Of a stretch of DNA of 64,000 nucleotides, positions 41,856 through 49,855 are shown in pieces. A model generated the notes under the pieces. It saw only the letters and a program-made list of their open reading frames with translations, had not been told where the DNA came from and made no database searches. Numbering within the stretch: the stretch's first letter is position 1; the number at the start of each line of letters is the position of its first letter. Position numbers and translations under genes: made by a program. The DNA lies in assembly GCF_040655735.1 (NCBI RefSeq), contig NZ_JBFAKK010000004.1:62001-126000 (forward strand), given 5' to 3'. Source of the DNA: Phytomonospora sp040655735 (lineage in GTDB: Bacteria; Actinomycetota; Actinomycetes; Mycobacteriales; Micromonosporaceae).

Positions 41856-43745
41856 ATGCCCTACCTGTGCGAGATCGAGATCACCGGTCCCCGAAGCGAC
41901 GACGAGGGAACGGCGGTGGCCGAGGCGGTCCTGGCCGCCGTCGAGGAGGGCTGGCGCTCGCCGCCCATCGAACGTGACGTGGAGGCCGAGGCCGCCGAAG
42001 GCGACACCGACACGGTCCTCGACTATCGCGTCCTCGGTTACCCCGGCGGCGCCTTCGTTGTCGTGGTCCTGCCCGACGTGGGGCTCGAAGCGGCCGCGCT
42101 GGCCGCCGCCTCGCTCGCGCGGCACGTCGTCACGTGGAGCCCGGGGCTGCTGGAGTACTCGGTCGGCAAGCTCAACATCGCTCCGCTCGACGAGCCCTTC
42201 GACGCCGAGAACTGGCTGCCGCCGTTCACCGACGAGATCGCCTTCGCCGCCGGCCCTCTTCCCGACCTGCTCAGCGAGGAGCTGCGCGCGCTGTGCGCCC
42301 GCTACCTGATCGTCTCGGCGCTGCCGTCGCTGTGGGACCCCGCCTCGCCGGAGGGCGCGCTCGACGCCGCCGACGTGGTCGCCGGTGCGGCCGAACAGCC
42401 CTGGGACCGTGACCTGGTGACCCAGCTGGGCATGCTCGTCGTGCGCGCGGCGCGCCTAGAGGCACGCCAGGACGGCAAGGCGCGCCTGGTGGTGCGGGGC
42501 AGCGGCGAGCTCGACCTGGCCGAGGACCTGCTGGCCAGGGCGCGCGGCATGGCCGCCGCCGAGGAGCCCGGGTGGCAGGACGACGAGGTCCGCGGCCACG
42601 AGCTGCTGAGTTACTTCACCGCCGACCACGGCCTCGAATGGCGCCGCCCGGTCGACGCCGACGACGACCGAGAGCACCGCACCCGCCGTCTCCACCATGT
42701 CCGCGAACTCCTGTGGGCGGGCCTTCGGACGCTGGCCACGCTCGCCTCGGGACTGTCGGAGGTCAAGGGCGCCTGGCGGGTGCTCGACGCGCTCGGCGAC
42801 GATGACGTCGTGGCGGCCTACGCCGCGTGGGAGACCGGCCGCCTGGAAATCTCGGGGGAGCACGACGAGGAGGAGATCTACTCCGCCTCGACGGCGCTGG
42901 CCCTGGTGTGGACGGCGATTCGGCATCCGGCCCTGCTCGACGCGATGGGCGAGGCCGAGGGCTTCCGGGAGGTGTTCGTCCACGACCCGACGCCCTTCCA
43001 CTTCTTCACCTGCTCGGCGCTGATCATGGCCGGCGCCAAACCGACGGCCGCGGCCGTCGATGCCTCCGAACTGCCCGAGGTCCTGCGCACCTCGCTGCGC
43101 GAGTTCGCCGCGGCTCTGGAGGAGACCGAGCGCGACGGCGGCGCCCGCGAGGATCCCTACGACGACATGAACGACGCCCTGGAGGCGGTCATCACCGCCG
43201 AGGACGACCGCGCGGGATCCATCCTCGCGGTGCTCGCGGTGATCGGCGCCGCCGCCCGGCTCATCCCCACCGACCTGGCGCAGCGCGCCTCCGCCGGCAT
43301 CCGGGCGCCCGGTCACCTGGCCGTCGAGCTGGTCGCGCACCCGTCCATGCACGGCACGGTGCTCCTCGACGACGACACCGACGGGGACAACACCATCCGG
43401 CTGCACACGCTCGCCTTCGTCGCCGCGATGGACTCCGTGGCGGCGGGGGACCTGGCCGCGGACTTCCCCGACCTCGCGGGCGCCGACCCGCGGATGGAGC
43501 CCGCCGCGCTCGAACGGGCCCGTACCTGGGTCCTCGCGGCCGCGCGGCTCGCTGAAGGCGACGCGGAGGTCGCCTACGCCACCGAGGACGCGCGGGCCTA
43601 CGCCGAGTCGGTTCTGGGAGAGAACTCTCCGCCGGCGGACTGGCCCATCAGGCGGGCGGTGTCCGCCGCCGCGACGGCGGCGGCGGACCTGCTGCGCTCG
43701 GCGGGTCGCGAGGAGGCCCTCACCGAGGTGTTCGCCGTCGGGTGA
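41856..43745 (+). CDS. Large acidic alanine-rich protein of unknown function
   Basis: A 629-residue soluble protein. ATG 41856 follows GGGGGAGGA at a good distance; GTG 41838 in the same frame overlaps that site and is less likely. The first ~110 residues look alpha/beta (MPYLCEIEITGP, FVVVVLPDVGLEAAALAAAS). The rest is almost entirely helical, rich in Ala, Glu, Asp and Leu, with segments such as LTHVRELLWAGLRTLATLA-like helices suggesting a repeat scaffold. No signal peptide, membrane helix or catalytic motif seen. It converges on msrB with a 9-bp gap. I do not recognise the family. Confidence 0.7.
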   Translation: MPYLCEIEITGPRSDDEGTAVAEAVLAAVEEGWRSPPIERDVEAEAAEGDTDTVLDYRVLGYPGGAFVVVVLPDVGLEAAALAAASLARHVVTWSPGLLEYSVGKLNIAPLDEPFDAENWLPPFTDEIAFAAGPLPDLLSEELRALCARYLIVSALPSLWDPASPEGALDAADVVAGAAEQPWDRDLVTQLGMLVVRAARLEARQDGKARLVVRGSGELDLAEDLLARARGMAAAEEPGWQDDEVRGHELLSYFTADHGLEWRRPVDADDDREHRTRRLHHVRELLWAGLRTLATLASGLSEVKGAWRVLDALGDDDVVAAYAAWETGRLEISGEHDEEEIYSASTALALVWTAIRHPALLDAMGEAEGFREVFVHDPTPFHFFTCSALIMAGAKPTAAAVDASELPEVLRTSLREFAAALEETERDGGAREDPYDDMNDALEAVITAEDDRAGSILAVLAVIGAAARLIPTDLAQRASAGIRAPGHLAVELVAHPSMHGTVLLDDDTDGDNTIRLHTLAFVAAMDSVAAGDLAADFPDLAGADPRMEPAALERARTWVLAAARLAEGDAEVAYATEDARAYAESVLGENSPPADWPIRRAVSAAATAAADLLRSAGREEALTEVFAVG

Positions 43746-43754
43746 ACCCGGCCG

Positions 43755-44144
43755 TTATTCCTTCTCGTGCAGCCGCAGGCTGATCGAGTTGATGCAGTAC
43801 CGCTGGTCGGGCAGTTCCTTGGGCGCGATGCCCTCGCCCTTGAACAGGTGCCCGAGGTGCGAGTCGCAGTTGGCGCAGCGCACCTCGGTGCGCACCATTC
43901 CGAGGGAGCGGTCCTCGATGAGGCGGACCTTCTCCGGGTCGGCGTCGGCGAAGGAGGGCCAGCCGCAGCCGCTGTGGAACTTCGTACCGCTGGTGAACAG
44001 CTCGCTCCCGCAGGCCCGGCACACGTAGACGCCCTCGGTCTCGGTGTCGGTGTACTCGCCGGTGAAGGCGGGTTCGGTGCCGCCCAGGCGCAGGACCTGG
44101 AACTCGGCGGGGGTGAGCTTCGCGCGCCACGGATCTTCGGTCAT
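43755..44144 (-). CDS. msrB: Peptide-methionine (R)-S-oxide reductase
   Basis: A 129-residue repair enzyme that reduces methionine-R-sulfoxide. Zinc-binding Cys pairs are at 42/45 (VCRACGSEL) and 90/93 (RCANCDSHLGH). Catalytic Cys117 lies in RYCINSISL, and Cys60 in HSGCGWPSF is the likely resolving residue. Length is normal for a free-standing MsrB. Monocistronic. Its oxidative-stress role matches the redox theme of the next genes (MerR and Old Yellow Enzyme). Confidence 0.95.
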   Translation of the reverse strand: MTEDPWRAKLTPAEFQVLRLGGTEPAFTGEYTDTETEGVYVCRACGSELFTSGTKFHSGCGWPSFADADPEKVRLIEDRSLGMVRTEVRCANCDSHLGHLFKGEGIAPKELPDQRYCINSISLRLHEKE

Positions 44145-44180
44145 GCCTACGACAGTACGTCGCCGCGCACGCGCCGGTCC

Positions 44181-44558
44181 TTACGACCGGCCGACCCCGG
44201 CGGGCCCGTGCGCGGCGCCGAGGATGCGGTCGAGGACGACGAGGGAGTCGCCGAGCTCGCCCATCTGGCGGACGATGCGCTCACGGACGGTCGTGAGTTC
44301 GGCGACCAGGTCGGGCGCGGGCTCGGCGTAGGGTTCGCTGCCGTCGCCGCTGACGCAGCCGAGTACCTCGCTGATGCAGGAGCTGCGCAGGCCCGCGGAG
44401 TACAGCAGCTGGATGCGCGCCACCCGGTTGACGTCCTCGGCGGAGAAGTCCCGGTAGCCGTTGGCGCCGCGCGCGGGCTTGAGCAGACCCTGCTCCTCGT
44501 AGTAGCGCAGGGAGCGGATGCTCACGCCGGTCCGCTCGGCCAGTTCCCCGATCCGCAT
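44181..44558 (-). CDS. MerR-family transcriptional regulator
   Basis: A 125-residue regulator. The helix-turn-helix is MRIGELAERTGVSIRSLRYY with EEQGLLKPARGANGYRDFS wing. The dimerisation helix follows. Two Cys in SSCISEVLGCVSGDG and the acidic loop could sense a ligand or redox state, but no metal signature is certain. ATG 44558 starts the canonical MRIGEL; the upstream extension would run into the divergent promoter. It faces an Old Yellow Enzyme gene across a 54-bp gap with a typical MerR promoter, so it very likely activates that gene. Confidence 0.92.
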   Translation of the reverse strand: MRIGELAERTGVSIRSLRYYEEQGLLKPARGANGYRDFSAEDVNRVARIQLLYSAGLRSSCISEVLGCVSGDGSEPYAEPAPDLVAELTTVRERIVRQMGELGDSLVVLDRILGAAHGPAGVGRS

Positions 44559-44573
44559 GTGACGGATACTACC

Positions 44574-44604
44574 TTGACCCTCACGTCGGTGTGAGGCTTT
44601 ATCG
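44574..44604 (+). promoter_or_regulatory. MerR-type promoter/operator of the OYE gene
   Basis: A -35 TTGACC (44574-44579), a 19-bp spacer and a weak -10 TTATCG (44599-44604). The spacer holds a perfect dyad CCTCAC-N6-GTGAGG (44579-44596). The overlong spacer and central dyad are the hallmark of promoters that MerR regulators distort to activate. The start site would fall at or next to the ATG at 44613, so the mRNA is probably leaderless. Confidence 0.7.
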
Positions 44605-44612
44605 TCACTTAC

Positions 44613-45731
44613 ATGTATGAGCAAATAATTCCCTCGCCGCTGCTGACCCCCTACCGCTCGGCCCACCTCAACCTGCCCAACCGCGTCGCGATGGCCCCGA
44701 TGTCGCGCGCCAGAGGCGACCTGGCCGGCCTACCGCACGCCCTCACCGGCGCCTACTACGCCCAGCGCGCCGGCGCGGGGCTCATCGTCACCGAAGGGCT
44801 GTGGCCGAACTGGCACGGCCGTGGCGGCCCGTGGATCCCCGGCATGGCCTCGCGGGAGCACTCCGAGGCGTGGAAGCCGGTCACCACCGCCGTGCACGCC
44901 GCCGGCGGCCGCGTCTTCGCGCAGCTGTGGCACGTCGGACGCCTCAGCCACCCAACCCTCAACCCCGACGCCGACGCGCCACTGGCGCCCTCCGCCGTCG
45001 CCGCCCCCGGCCAGACCCACCTCGAACACGGCAAGGCCCCCTTCGTCACACCACGCGCGATGACCCTCGCCGACATCGACCGCACGATCGCCGACTACGC
45101 CGCCTCGGCGAAACTCGCCGTCGACGCCGGCTTCGACGGCGTGGAGATCCACGGCGCCAACGGATACCTCATCTCGCAGTTCCTCTCCGACAACGCCAAC
45201 CTCCGCGCCGACGGCTACGGCGGCGACGCGACGGGCCGCATCCGCCTCGCCGTCGAGATCACCGAGGCCGTCGCCGACGCGGTGGGCGCCGGCCGCGTGG
45301 GACTGCGCCTGTCGCCCGGCAACCCCGAGAACGGGCTCGTCCAAGCCGACCCGGCGGCCACCGCCCGCCCGCTGGTCGACACCGTCGACCGCCTGGGCCT
45401 GGCCTACCTGCACATCAGCGAGAAGAGCGCCTACCCGGCGCTGGCCGACCTGCGACCGCGCTGGAACGGCACCCTCATCGGCAACTACGACCCGGCCGAG
45501 GCGACCACCCGCGAACAGGGCGAGCGAATGATCGCCGAAGGACTGGCCGACGTGGTCGCCTTCGGGCGGCTGTTCATCGCCAACCCCGACCTGCCGCTGC
45601 GGTTCGCCACCGGCGCCGCGCTCGCCCCGGTCGACGAGCCGAGCGTCTACATCGGCGGCGCCCGAGGCTATGCGGACTATCCGGCGGAGGCGGCGATGCG
45701 TCTCCACGCGGGCGAATCCGCGCGAGTGTGA
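44613..45731 (+). CDS. NADH:flavin oxidoreductase / Old Yellow Enzyme
   Basis: A 372-residue FMN TIM-barrel ene-reductase. Residues include LPNRVAMAPMSRAR (N-terminal FMN-binding block), AQLWHVGRLSHP, the substrate-binding His180-x-x-Asn183 in VEIHGANGYLISQFLSD, and the FMN-phosphate site VAFGRLFIANPDL. It reduces activated alkenes such as enones or nitro compounds; the physiological substrate is probably a reactive electrophile. The classical-OYE type is supported by the long N-terminal arm. ATG 44613 has no Shine-Dalgarno sequence and lies at the predicted transcription start. Confidence 0.93.
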   Translation: MYEQIIPSPLLTPYRSAHLNLPNRVAMAPMSRARGDLAGLPHALTGAYYAQRAGAGLIVTEGLWPNWHGRGGPWIPGMASREHSEAWKPVTTAVHAAGGRVFAQLWHVGRLSHPTLNPDADAPLAPSAVAAPGQTHLEHGKAPFVTPRAMTLADIDRTIADYAASAKLAVDAGFDGVEIHGANGYLISQFLSDNANLRADGYGGDATGRIRLAVEITEAVADAVGAGRVGLRLSPGNPENGLVQADPAATARPLVDTVDRLGLAYLHISEKSAYPALADLRPRWNGTLIGNYDPAEATTREQGERMIAEGLADVVAFGRLFIANPDLPLRFATGAALAPVDEPSVYIGGARGYADYPAEAAMRLHAGESARV

Positions 45732-45888
45732 GGCGACGGGGGCGGTCCGCCGCCCCCGAACCGCCACACCCGGGTGAGTCCGGCCTCCACCCTTGTGGCG
45801 TATTACCCACTGAACGGGGACATTCGCGCCGACCACATGGGACGATCACCCGAAACCACAAGGGTGTGCACGTGTCAGGAGGCGGCCC

Positions 45889-46386
45889 GTGGCAGGTGGG
45901 AGCACGTCGTTGTACTTCCGCCCGACCTGGAGACAGGTATGCGGGCGGGGACTGTTCGCCGGTGTCCTGGTGGCCGCGGTCGCGGCGCTCTTCCTGCTGT
46001 GGGAGGTGTTCGCCGGAACCGTCGAGCCGCCGGACTTCCTGCCGATCCCGGCGGGCTTCCTGCTCGGCGCGGCCTTCGCGATGCCGCTGGCCTACCGAAG
46101 CGGCGCGAGCGTCGACGAGTCGGGCGTCCACCCGATCGCGGTGGGGCGGGCCGCCGCCGGGTACGCGCCCTGGACGAGCATCGTCGAGATCCGCCCCGAG
46201 CGGCGCGGCACCCGGACCGTGCCGGTGATCTACCTGAAGGACGGCCGGACGCTGCGCATGCGCGCGCCCTACACCGGCCGGGTCTTCGCCGCCGACTCCC
46301 ACTTCGACGAGAAGGTCTTCATGCTCCGCAACCTCTGGGAGACCTACCGCTCGTGGCTGCCGCAGCCCGGCGGCGGCGGTCGTTGA
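45889..46386 (+). CDS. Membrane protein with PH-like domain
   Basis: A 165-residue protein. Two transmembrane helices (CGRGLFAGVLVAAVAALFLL and IPAGFLLGAAFAMPLAY) are followed by a compact bacterial PH-like domain (ASVDESGVHPIAVGRAAAGY, WTSIVEIRPE, VIYLKDGRTLRMRAPY). The GTG start has AGGAGG 6 nt upstream. Such proteins are frequent in actinomycetes and poorly characterised. A 157-bp gap upstream shows nothing clear beyond this ribosome-binding site. It may be cotranscribed with the downstream acetyltransferase and P450. Confidence 0.8.
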   Translation: MAGGSTSLYFRPTWRQVCGRGLFAGVLVAAVAALFLLWEVFAGTVEPPDFLPIPAGFLLGAAFAMPLAYRSGASVDESGVHPIAVGRAAAGYAPWTSIVEIRPERRGTRTVPVIYLKDGRTLRMRAPYTGRVFAADSHFDEKVFMLRNLWETYRSWLPQPGGGGR

Positions 46387-46412
46387 CGACCGTCGCCGGT
46401 AACCTTTCGCGC

Positions 46413-46949
46413 ATGTCCCACGATCTGAGCGGCCTGGTCCTGCGCCCCTGGCGGGTCGAGGAGGCCCCGCTCCTCCACGCCTTCCACCACGACCCGCTGA
46501 TGCGCACGCAGGCTCAGTTCGACGACGTCGAGGGCGCGCGGGCCTGGATCGAGTGGGTCAAGGGGCTCGACAACGGATACGCCTTCGCCATCGCCGGTCC
46601 CGACGACAGGCCCTGGGGATCGATCGGCGTCACCAACATCGACAAGCACGACAACGCCTGGGTCTGGTACGCCACCCACGCAGAGGTGCGCGGCAAGGCG
46701 GTGGCCACCGACGCGCTGCGCGGCGCCTCCGCCTGGGCGCACGGCCTCGGCGTCCACCGGCTCGAACTCGGCCACCGGCTCGACAACCCCGCCTCCTGCA
46801 AGGTCGCCACCCGCGCCGGATACGCCGCCGAGGGCCGCCAGCGCGGCAAGCTCGTCCACGACGGCGTGCGCTTCGACACCGAGATGCACGCCCGCCTGGC
46901 AGGCGACCCCCTGCCCGAGCCGGGCCGGCCGGTCACCGTGCGCCCGTGA
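46413..46949 (+). CDS. GNAT acetyltransferase (RimJ/RimL type)
   Basis: A 178-residue acetyltransferase of the Acetyltransf_3 group: LVLRPWRVEEAPLLHAFHHD at the start, AFAIAGPDDRPWGSIGVTN, an acetyl-CoA region EVRGKAVATDALRGASAWAH and the RLELGHRLDNPASCKVATRA block typical of RimJ/RimL homologues. This subgroup acts on N-terminal residues or small amines; the substrate is unknown. It starts at ATG 46413, 26 bp after the PH-like gene, and its stop overlaps the P450 GTG start by 4 bp, so the two are cotranslated. Confidence 0.88.
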   Translation: MSHDLSGLVLRPWRVEEAPLLHAFHHDPLMRTQAQFDDVEGARAWIEWVKGLDNGYAFAIAGPDDRPWGSIGVTNIDKHDNAWVWYATHAEVRGKAVATDALRGASAWAHGLGVHRLELGHRLDNPASCKVATRAGYAAEGRQRGKLVHDGVRFDTEMHARLAGDPLPEPGRPVTVRP

Positions 46950-48124
46950 CGCTGCACCGGCTCTGGGAGCGGGAGGCCGCCGCCCCGGTCTGGCGGCAGG
47001 GCGGACAGGTCGTCGTCGCCGACCACGCCCTCGTCCGCCGGGTCCTCAACGACCAGGCCGCCTTCGCCCCCGACAACGCGCTGGACGCGGTCACCCCCGT
47101 CCCGGTGGCGGCGTTGCGGGTCCTGTCCCGCAACGGCTTCCGGTTGCCGGCGACCCTCGCCAACAACGGCACCGACACGCACCCCGCCCTGCGCGCGATC
47201 GTCGGGGAGGCCATGACCCCGGCACGCGTCGACGCGCTGCGCCCCTGGCTGACCGGCGTGGTCCGCCGCCGCGTCGCCGGCCTCTCGGCACGGTTGCGCG
47301 AAGGCGGCACCGTCGACCTCTACGACACGCTCGCCGCCGACCTGCCCCTGCTCGCCCTCGCCCGGCTGATCTCCATGCCCGCGCAGGACGTCGCGGTCGT
47401 CAAGGCCTTCTCCCGCGCCGCCCTCGAACTGTTCTGGGCGCCCCTCGACACCCCGCGCCAGGAGCGCCTGGCACACATCGTCGGCGAGCACCACGCGCGA
47501 TTGCGCGAACTGGCGCGCACCGCGCCGGAAGGGCTCGTCGCCGACCTGCGCGCGCACTGCGGCCCTGGCGGCGAGGACCAGGTCGTCGCCGCGCTGTTCT
47601 TCCTGCTCGTCGCCGGCCAGGAGACGACTTCGCAGTTCCTGACCCTCCTCCTGCACCGCCTGGCAACCGAGCCGGACGTGTGCGACGGCCTCGCCGACGG
47701 CCGCCACGAGGTCGCCGACGTCGTCGAGGAAGGACTGCGGCTCGTACCGCCGATCGTCAGCTGGCGGCGGGTCGCGGCCGGCGACACCGAACTCGGCGGC
47801 CTGCGCGTCCACGCCGGAGAGAGCGTCCTGCTCTGGCTCGGCGCGGCCGGACGGCAGGCCGCGAGCGGCGACTTCACGCCCGGCCGGCGCGGATCCCGGC
47901 GGCATCTCGCCTTCGGCGCCGGCGCCCACCGCTGCCTCGGCGCGCACCTGGCCCGGATGGAGTCGGCCGTGGTCGTCGCCGAGGCGGCGCCACTGCTGCG
48001 CGGCGCCGAAGTGGTGAAGGCGCCGGACTGCCCGGACAACATGTCCTTCCGCATGCCCGACGCCCTCGTGATCACAAAGTCCCGTACAGCGCCCCGGTCA
48101 GCCAGCCCGGAGCGGCGGCGCTGA
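46946..48124 (+). CDS. Cytochrome P450
   Basis: A 392-residue bacterial P450. The heme-binding loop is FGAGAHRCLGAHLARME, with thiolate Cys330. The I-helix oxygen motif is FLLVAGQETTSQFL and the ExxR motif is EEGLRLVPP. Redox partners are not encoded nearby. The gene overlaps the tail of bioD (48072-48731) by 53 bp in the opposite direction. Because a P450 (BioI) makes pimeloyl thioesters in some Bacillus biotin clusters, a link to biotin is possible but not shown; here the gene is not in the bio operon. GTG start, overlapping the acetyltransferase stop. Confidence 0.92.
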   Translation: MTLHRLWEREAAAPVWRQGGQVVVADHALVRRVLNDQAAFAPDNALDAVTPVPVAALRVLSRNGFRLPATLANNGTDTHPALRAIVGEAMTPARVDALRPWLTGVVRRRVAGLSARLREGGTVDLYDTLAADLPLLALARLISMPAQDVAVVKAFSRAALELFWAPLDTPRQERLAHIVGEHHARLRELARTAPEGLVADLRAHCGPGGEDQVVAALFFLLVAGQETTSQFLTLLLHRLATEPDVCDGLADGRHEVADVVEEGLRLVPPIVSWRRVAAGDTELGGLRVHAGESVLLWLGAAGRQAASGDFTPGRRGSRRHLAFGAGAHRCLGAHLARMESAVVVAEAAPLLRGAEVVKAPDCPDNMSFRMPDALVITKSRTAPRSASPERRR

Positions 48125-48731
48125 ACTCCGCGAGCGACAGCCTCCCGGCGTTCTCCGGGACGACACCGGCCAGCCCGCCCGACATCTCCGCGAGCGTGAC
48201 CAGGTTCGTCTCATGCACGGCCTCCGGCTCCGACGGCATCGCGCCGACCACCACGTGCGCGCCGATACCGCGCGCGTCGAGGGCCTCCAGGGTCAAGGCG
48301 GTGTGATTGAGCGTCCCCAGACCGGCCCGGGCCACGACGATCGCGGGCGCGCCCAGCGTCGAGCACAGGTCGGCCACGGTCCACCCGCGCTCGCCCATCT
48401 GGACGAGCAGCCCGCCGGCGCCCTCGATGAGCAGCACGTCGGCCTCGGTGGCGTAGACCGCTTTGATCACTTCGGTCATCGGCAGGGGAGCGGCGCCGCA
48501 GGCGCGCGCCGCCGCCAGCGGGCTCAGCGCGTCGGGGTAGGCGGCCAGCGCCCGGACGTCGGTGATCCCGGTGAGGCGGGCGACGGTGCCGGCGTCGTCG
48601 TCGCCTCCCGACTGCGCCGGTTTGAGGACGGCGACGCGCAGCCCGGCCGACTGCGCGGTGGCCGCGATTGCGGCGGTGACGATGGTCTTGCCGACTCCGG
48701 TGTCGGTGCCGGTGACGATGAGTGGGGTCAT
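48072..48731 (-). CDS. bioD: Dethiobiotin synthetase
   Basis: A 219-residue ATP-dependent carboxylase that forms the ureido ring of dethiobiotin from DAPA and CO2. The P-loop is IVTGTDTGVGKTIVTAAIA (residues 5-23), followed by VLKPAQSGGDDDAG, the LLIEGAGGLLVQM motif and GTLNHTALTLEAL. ATG 48731 overlaps the bioF stop by 4 bp. Last gene of the bioA-bioF-bioD operon. The C-terminal ~18 codons overlap the convergent P450 gene on the other strand. Confidence 0.95.
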   Translation of the reverse strand: MTPLIVTGTDTGVGKTIVTAAIAATAQSAGLRVAVLKPAQSGGDDDAGTVARLTGITDVRALAAYPDALSPLAAARACGAAPLPMTEVIKAVYATEADVLLIEGAGGLLVQMGERGWTVADLCSTLGAPAIVVARAGLGTLNHTALTLEALDARGIGAHVVVGAMPSEPEAVHETNLVTLAEMSGGLAGVVPENAGRLSLAEFSAAAPGWLTGALYGTL

Positions 48732-49855
48732 GGCCGTGCCTCCGCGATGGTCTTGAGGGCGCGCTCGAAGTCGGTGCGGTCGATCCCGGCGTTGACGGTC
48801 AGCCGGAGCCGGGAGGTCGAGTCCGGTGTGGACGGCGGCCGGAAGCAGCCGACGGCCACGCCGGCGTCCCGGCAGCGCGCCGCCCAGGCCACGGCCTCGG
48901 CGGCGCCCGGAGCGGGCACCGAGAGCACGCCCGCGGCGGGAGCGGCGACTCCGAGGGCCTTCGCCGCCTCGCCCGACCGGGCGGGGACCTCGGCGCGCAG
49001 GGCCTCGTCGGCTACGGCGATGTCGAGCGCGGCGTGCGCGCCGGCGGCCACGGCCGGTGGGAGAGCGGTGTCGAAGATGAAGGTGCGCCCGGTGTCGACG
49101 AGGTGCCGGCGCAGCGCCGCCGGCCCCACCACGACGCCCCCGGCGGCGCCCAGCGCCTTCGACAGGGTCGCGGTGACCGCCAGTCCCGGCGCGCCGGTCA
49201 GCCCGGCGGCGGCGACACCGCCCGCGCCGCCCGGCCCGATCACGCCCAGAGCGTGTGCCTCGTCGACGAGCAGGACCGCGCCGTGCGCGCTGGTCACCTC
49301 GTGCAGCGCGGCCAGCGGCGCGAGGTCGCCGTCGACGGAGTAGACCGACTCCACCAGCACCACCGCGTGCCGGCCGCAGGCCGCTCGCAGCATCGCGTCG
49401 AGGGTGTCCACGTCCGAATGCGGCAGCACCTCGGGCACCAGCCCGGCGAGGCCGCAACCATCCACAAGGGACGCGTGCGCGTGCTCGTCGCGGATCAGCG
49501 TCGTGCCCGTGCGGCACAGTGCCCGCACCGCCCCGAGATTGGCCAGATAGCCCGAGGAGTACACCAGACCACGCCCGCCGGGACCGCCCAGCAGCGCGCC
49601 CAGCCGCACCTCCAGGGCCTCGTGCGCCTCGGTGGAACCGCGGACCAGCCGCGAGCCCGTCGCCCCGAGCCCGTAGGCGTCGAGCGCCGCGCGAGCCGCG
49701 TCGAGCACCACCGGATGCCGCGAAAGGCCGAGATAGTCGTTGCCCGCCAGGTCCACGAGTCCGTCGGCGGGCGATCGCGGCACCAGCGTCCGAGTGAGCC
49801 CCGCCTTGGCGCGCAGGCCGGCCTTGCGGTCGAGGACGTCCCACCACGAACTCAC
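48728..49855 (-). CDS. bioF: 8-amino-7-oxononanoate synthase
   Basis: A 375-residue PLP enzyme that condenses pimeloyl-ACP/CoA with alanine. Landmarks are LAGNDYLGLSRHP, GATGSRLVRGSTEAHEALE, SVYSVDGDLAPLA, the PLP-contacting DEAHALGVIG and the Schiff-base Lys in TATLSKALGAAGG. The GTG start overlaps the bioA stop by 4 bp. It is slightly shorter than enteric BioF, mainly from trimmed loops. Middle gene of the biotin operon. Confidence 0.95.
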   Translation of the reverse strand: MSSWWDVLDRKAGLRAKAGLTRTLVPRSPADGLVDLAGNDYLGLSRHPVVLDAARAALDAYGLGATGSRLVRGSTEAHEALEVRLGALLGGPGGRGLVYSSGYLANLGAVRALCRTGTTLIRDEHAHASLVDGCGLAGLVPEVLPHSDVDTLDAMLRAACGRHAVVLVESVYSVDGDLAPLAALHEVTSAHGAVLLVDEAHALGVIGPGGAGGVAAAGLTGAPGLAVTATLSKALGAAGGVVVGPAALRRHLVDTGRTFIFDTALPPAVAAGAHAALDIAVADEALRAEVPARSGEAAKALGVAAPAAGVLSVPAPGAAEAVAWAARCRDAGVAVGCFRPPSTPDSTSRLRLTVNAGIDRTDFERALKTIAEARP

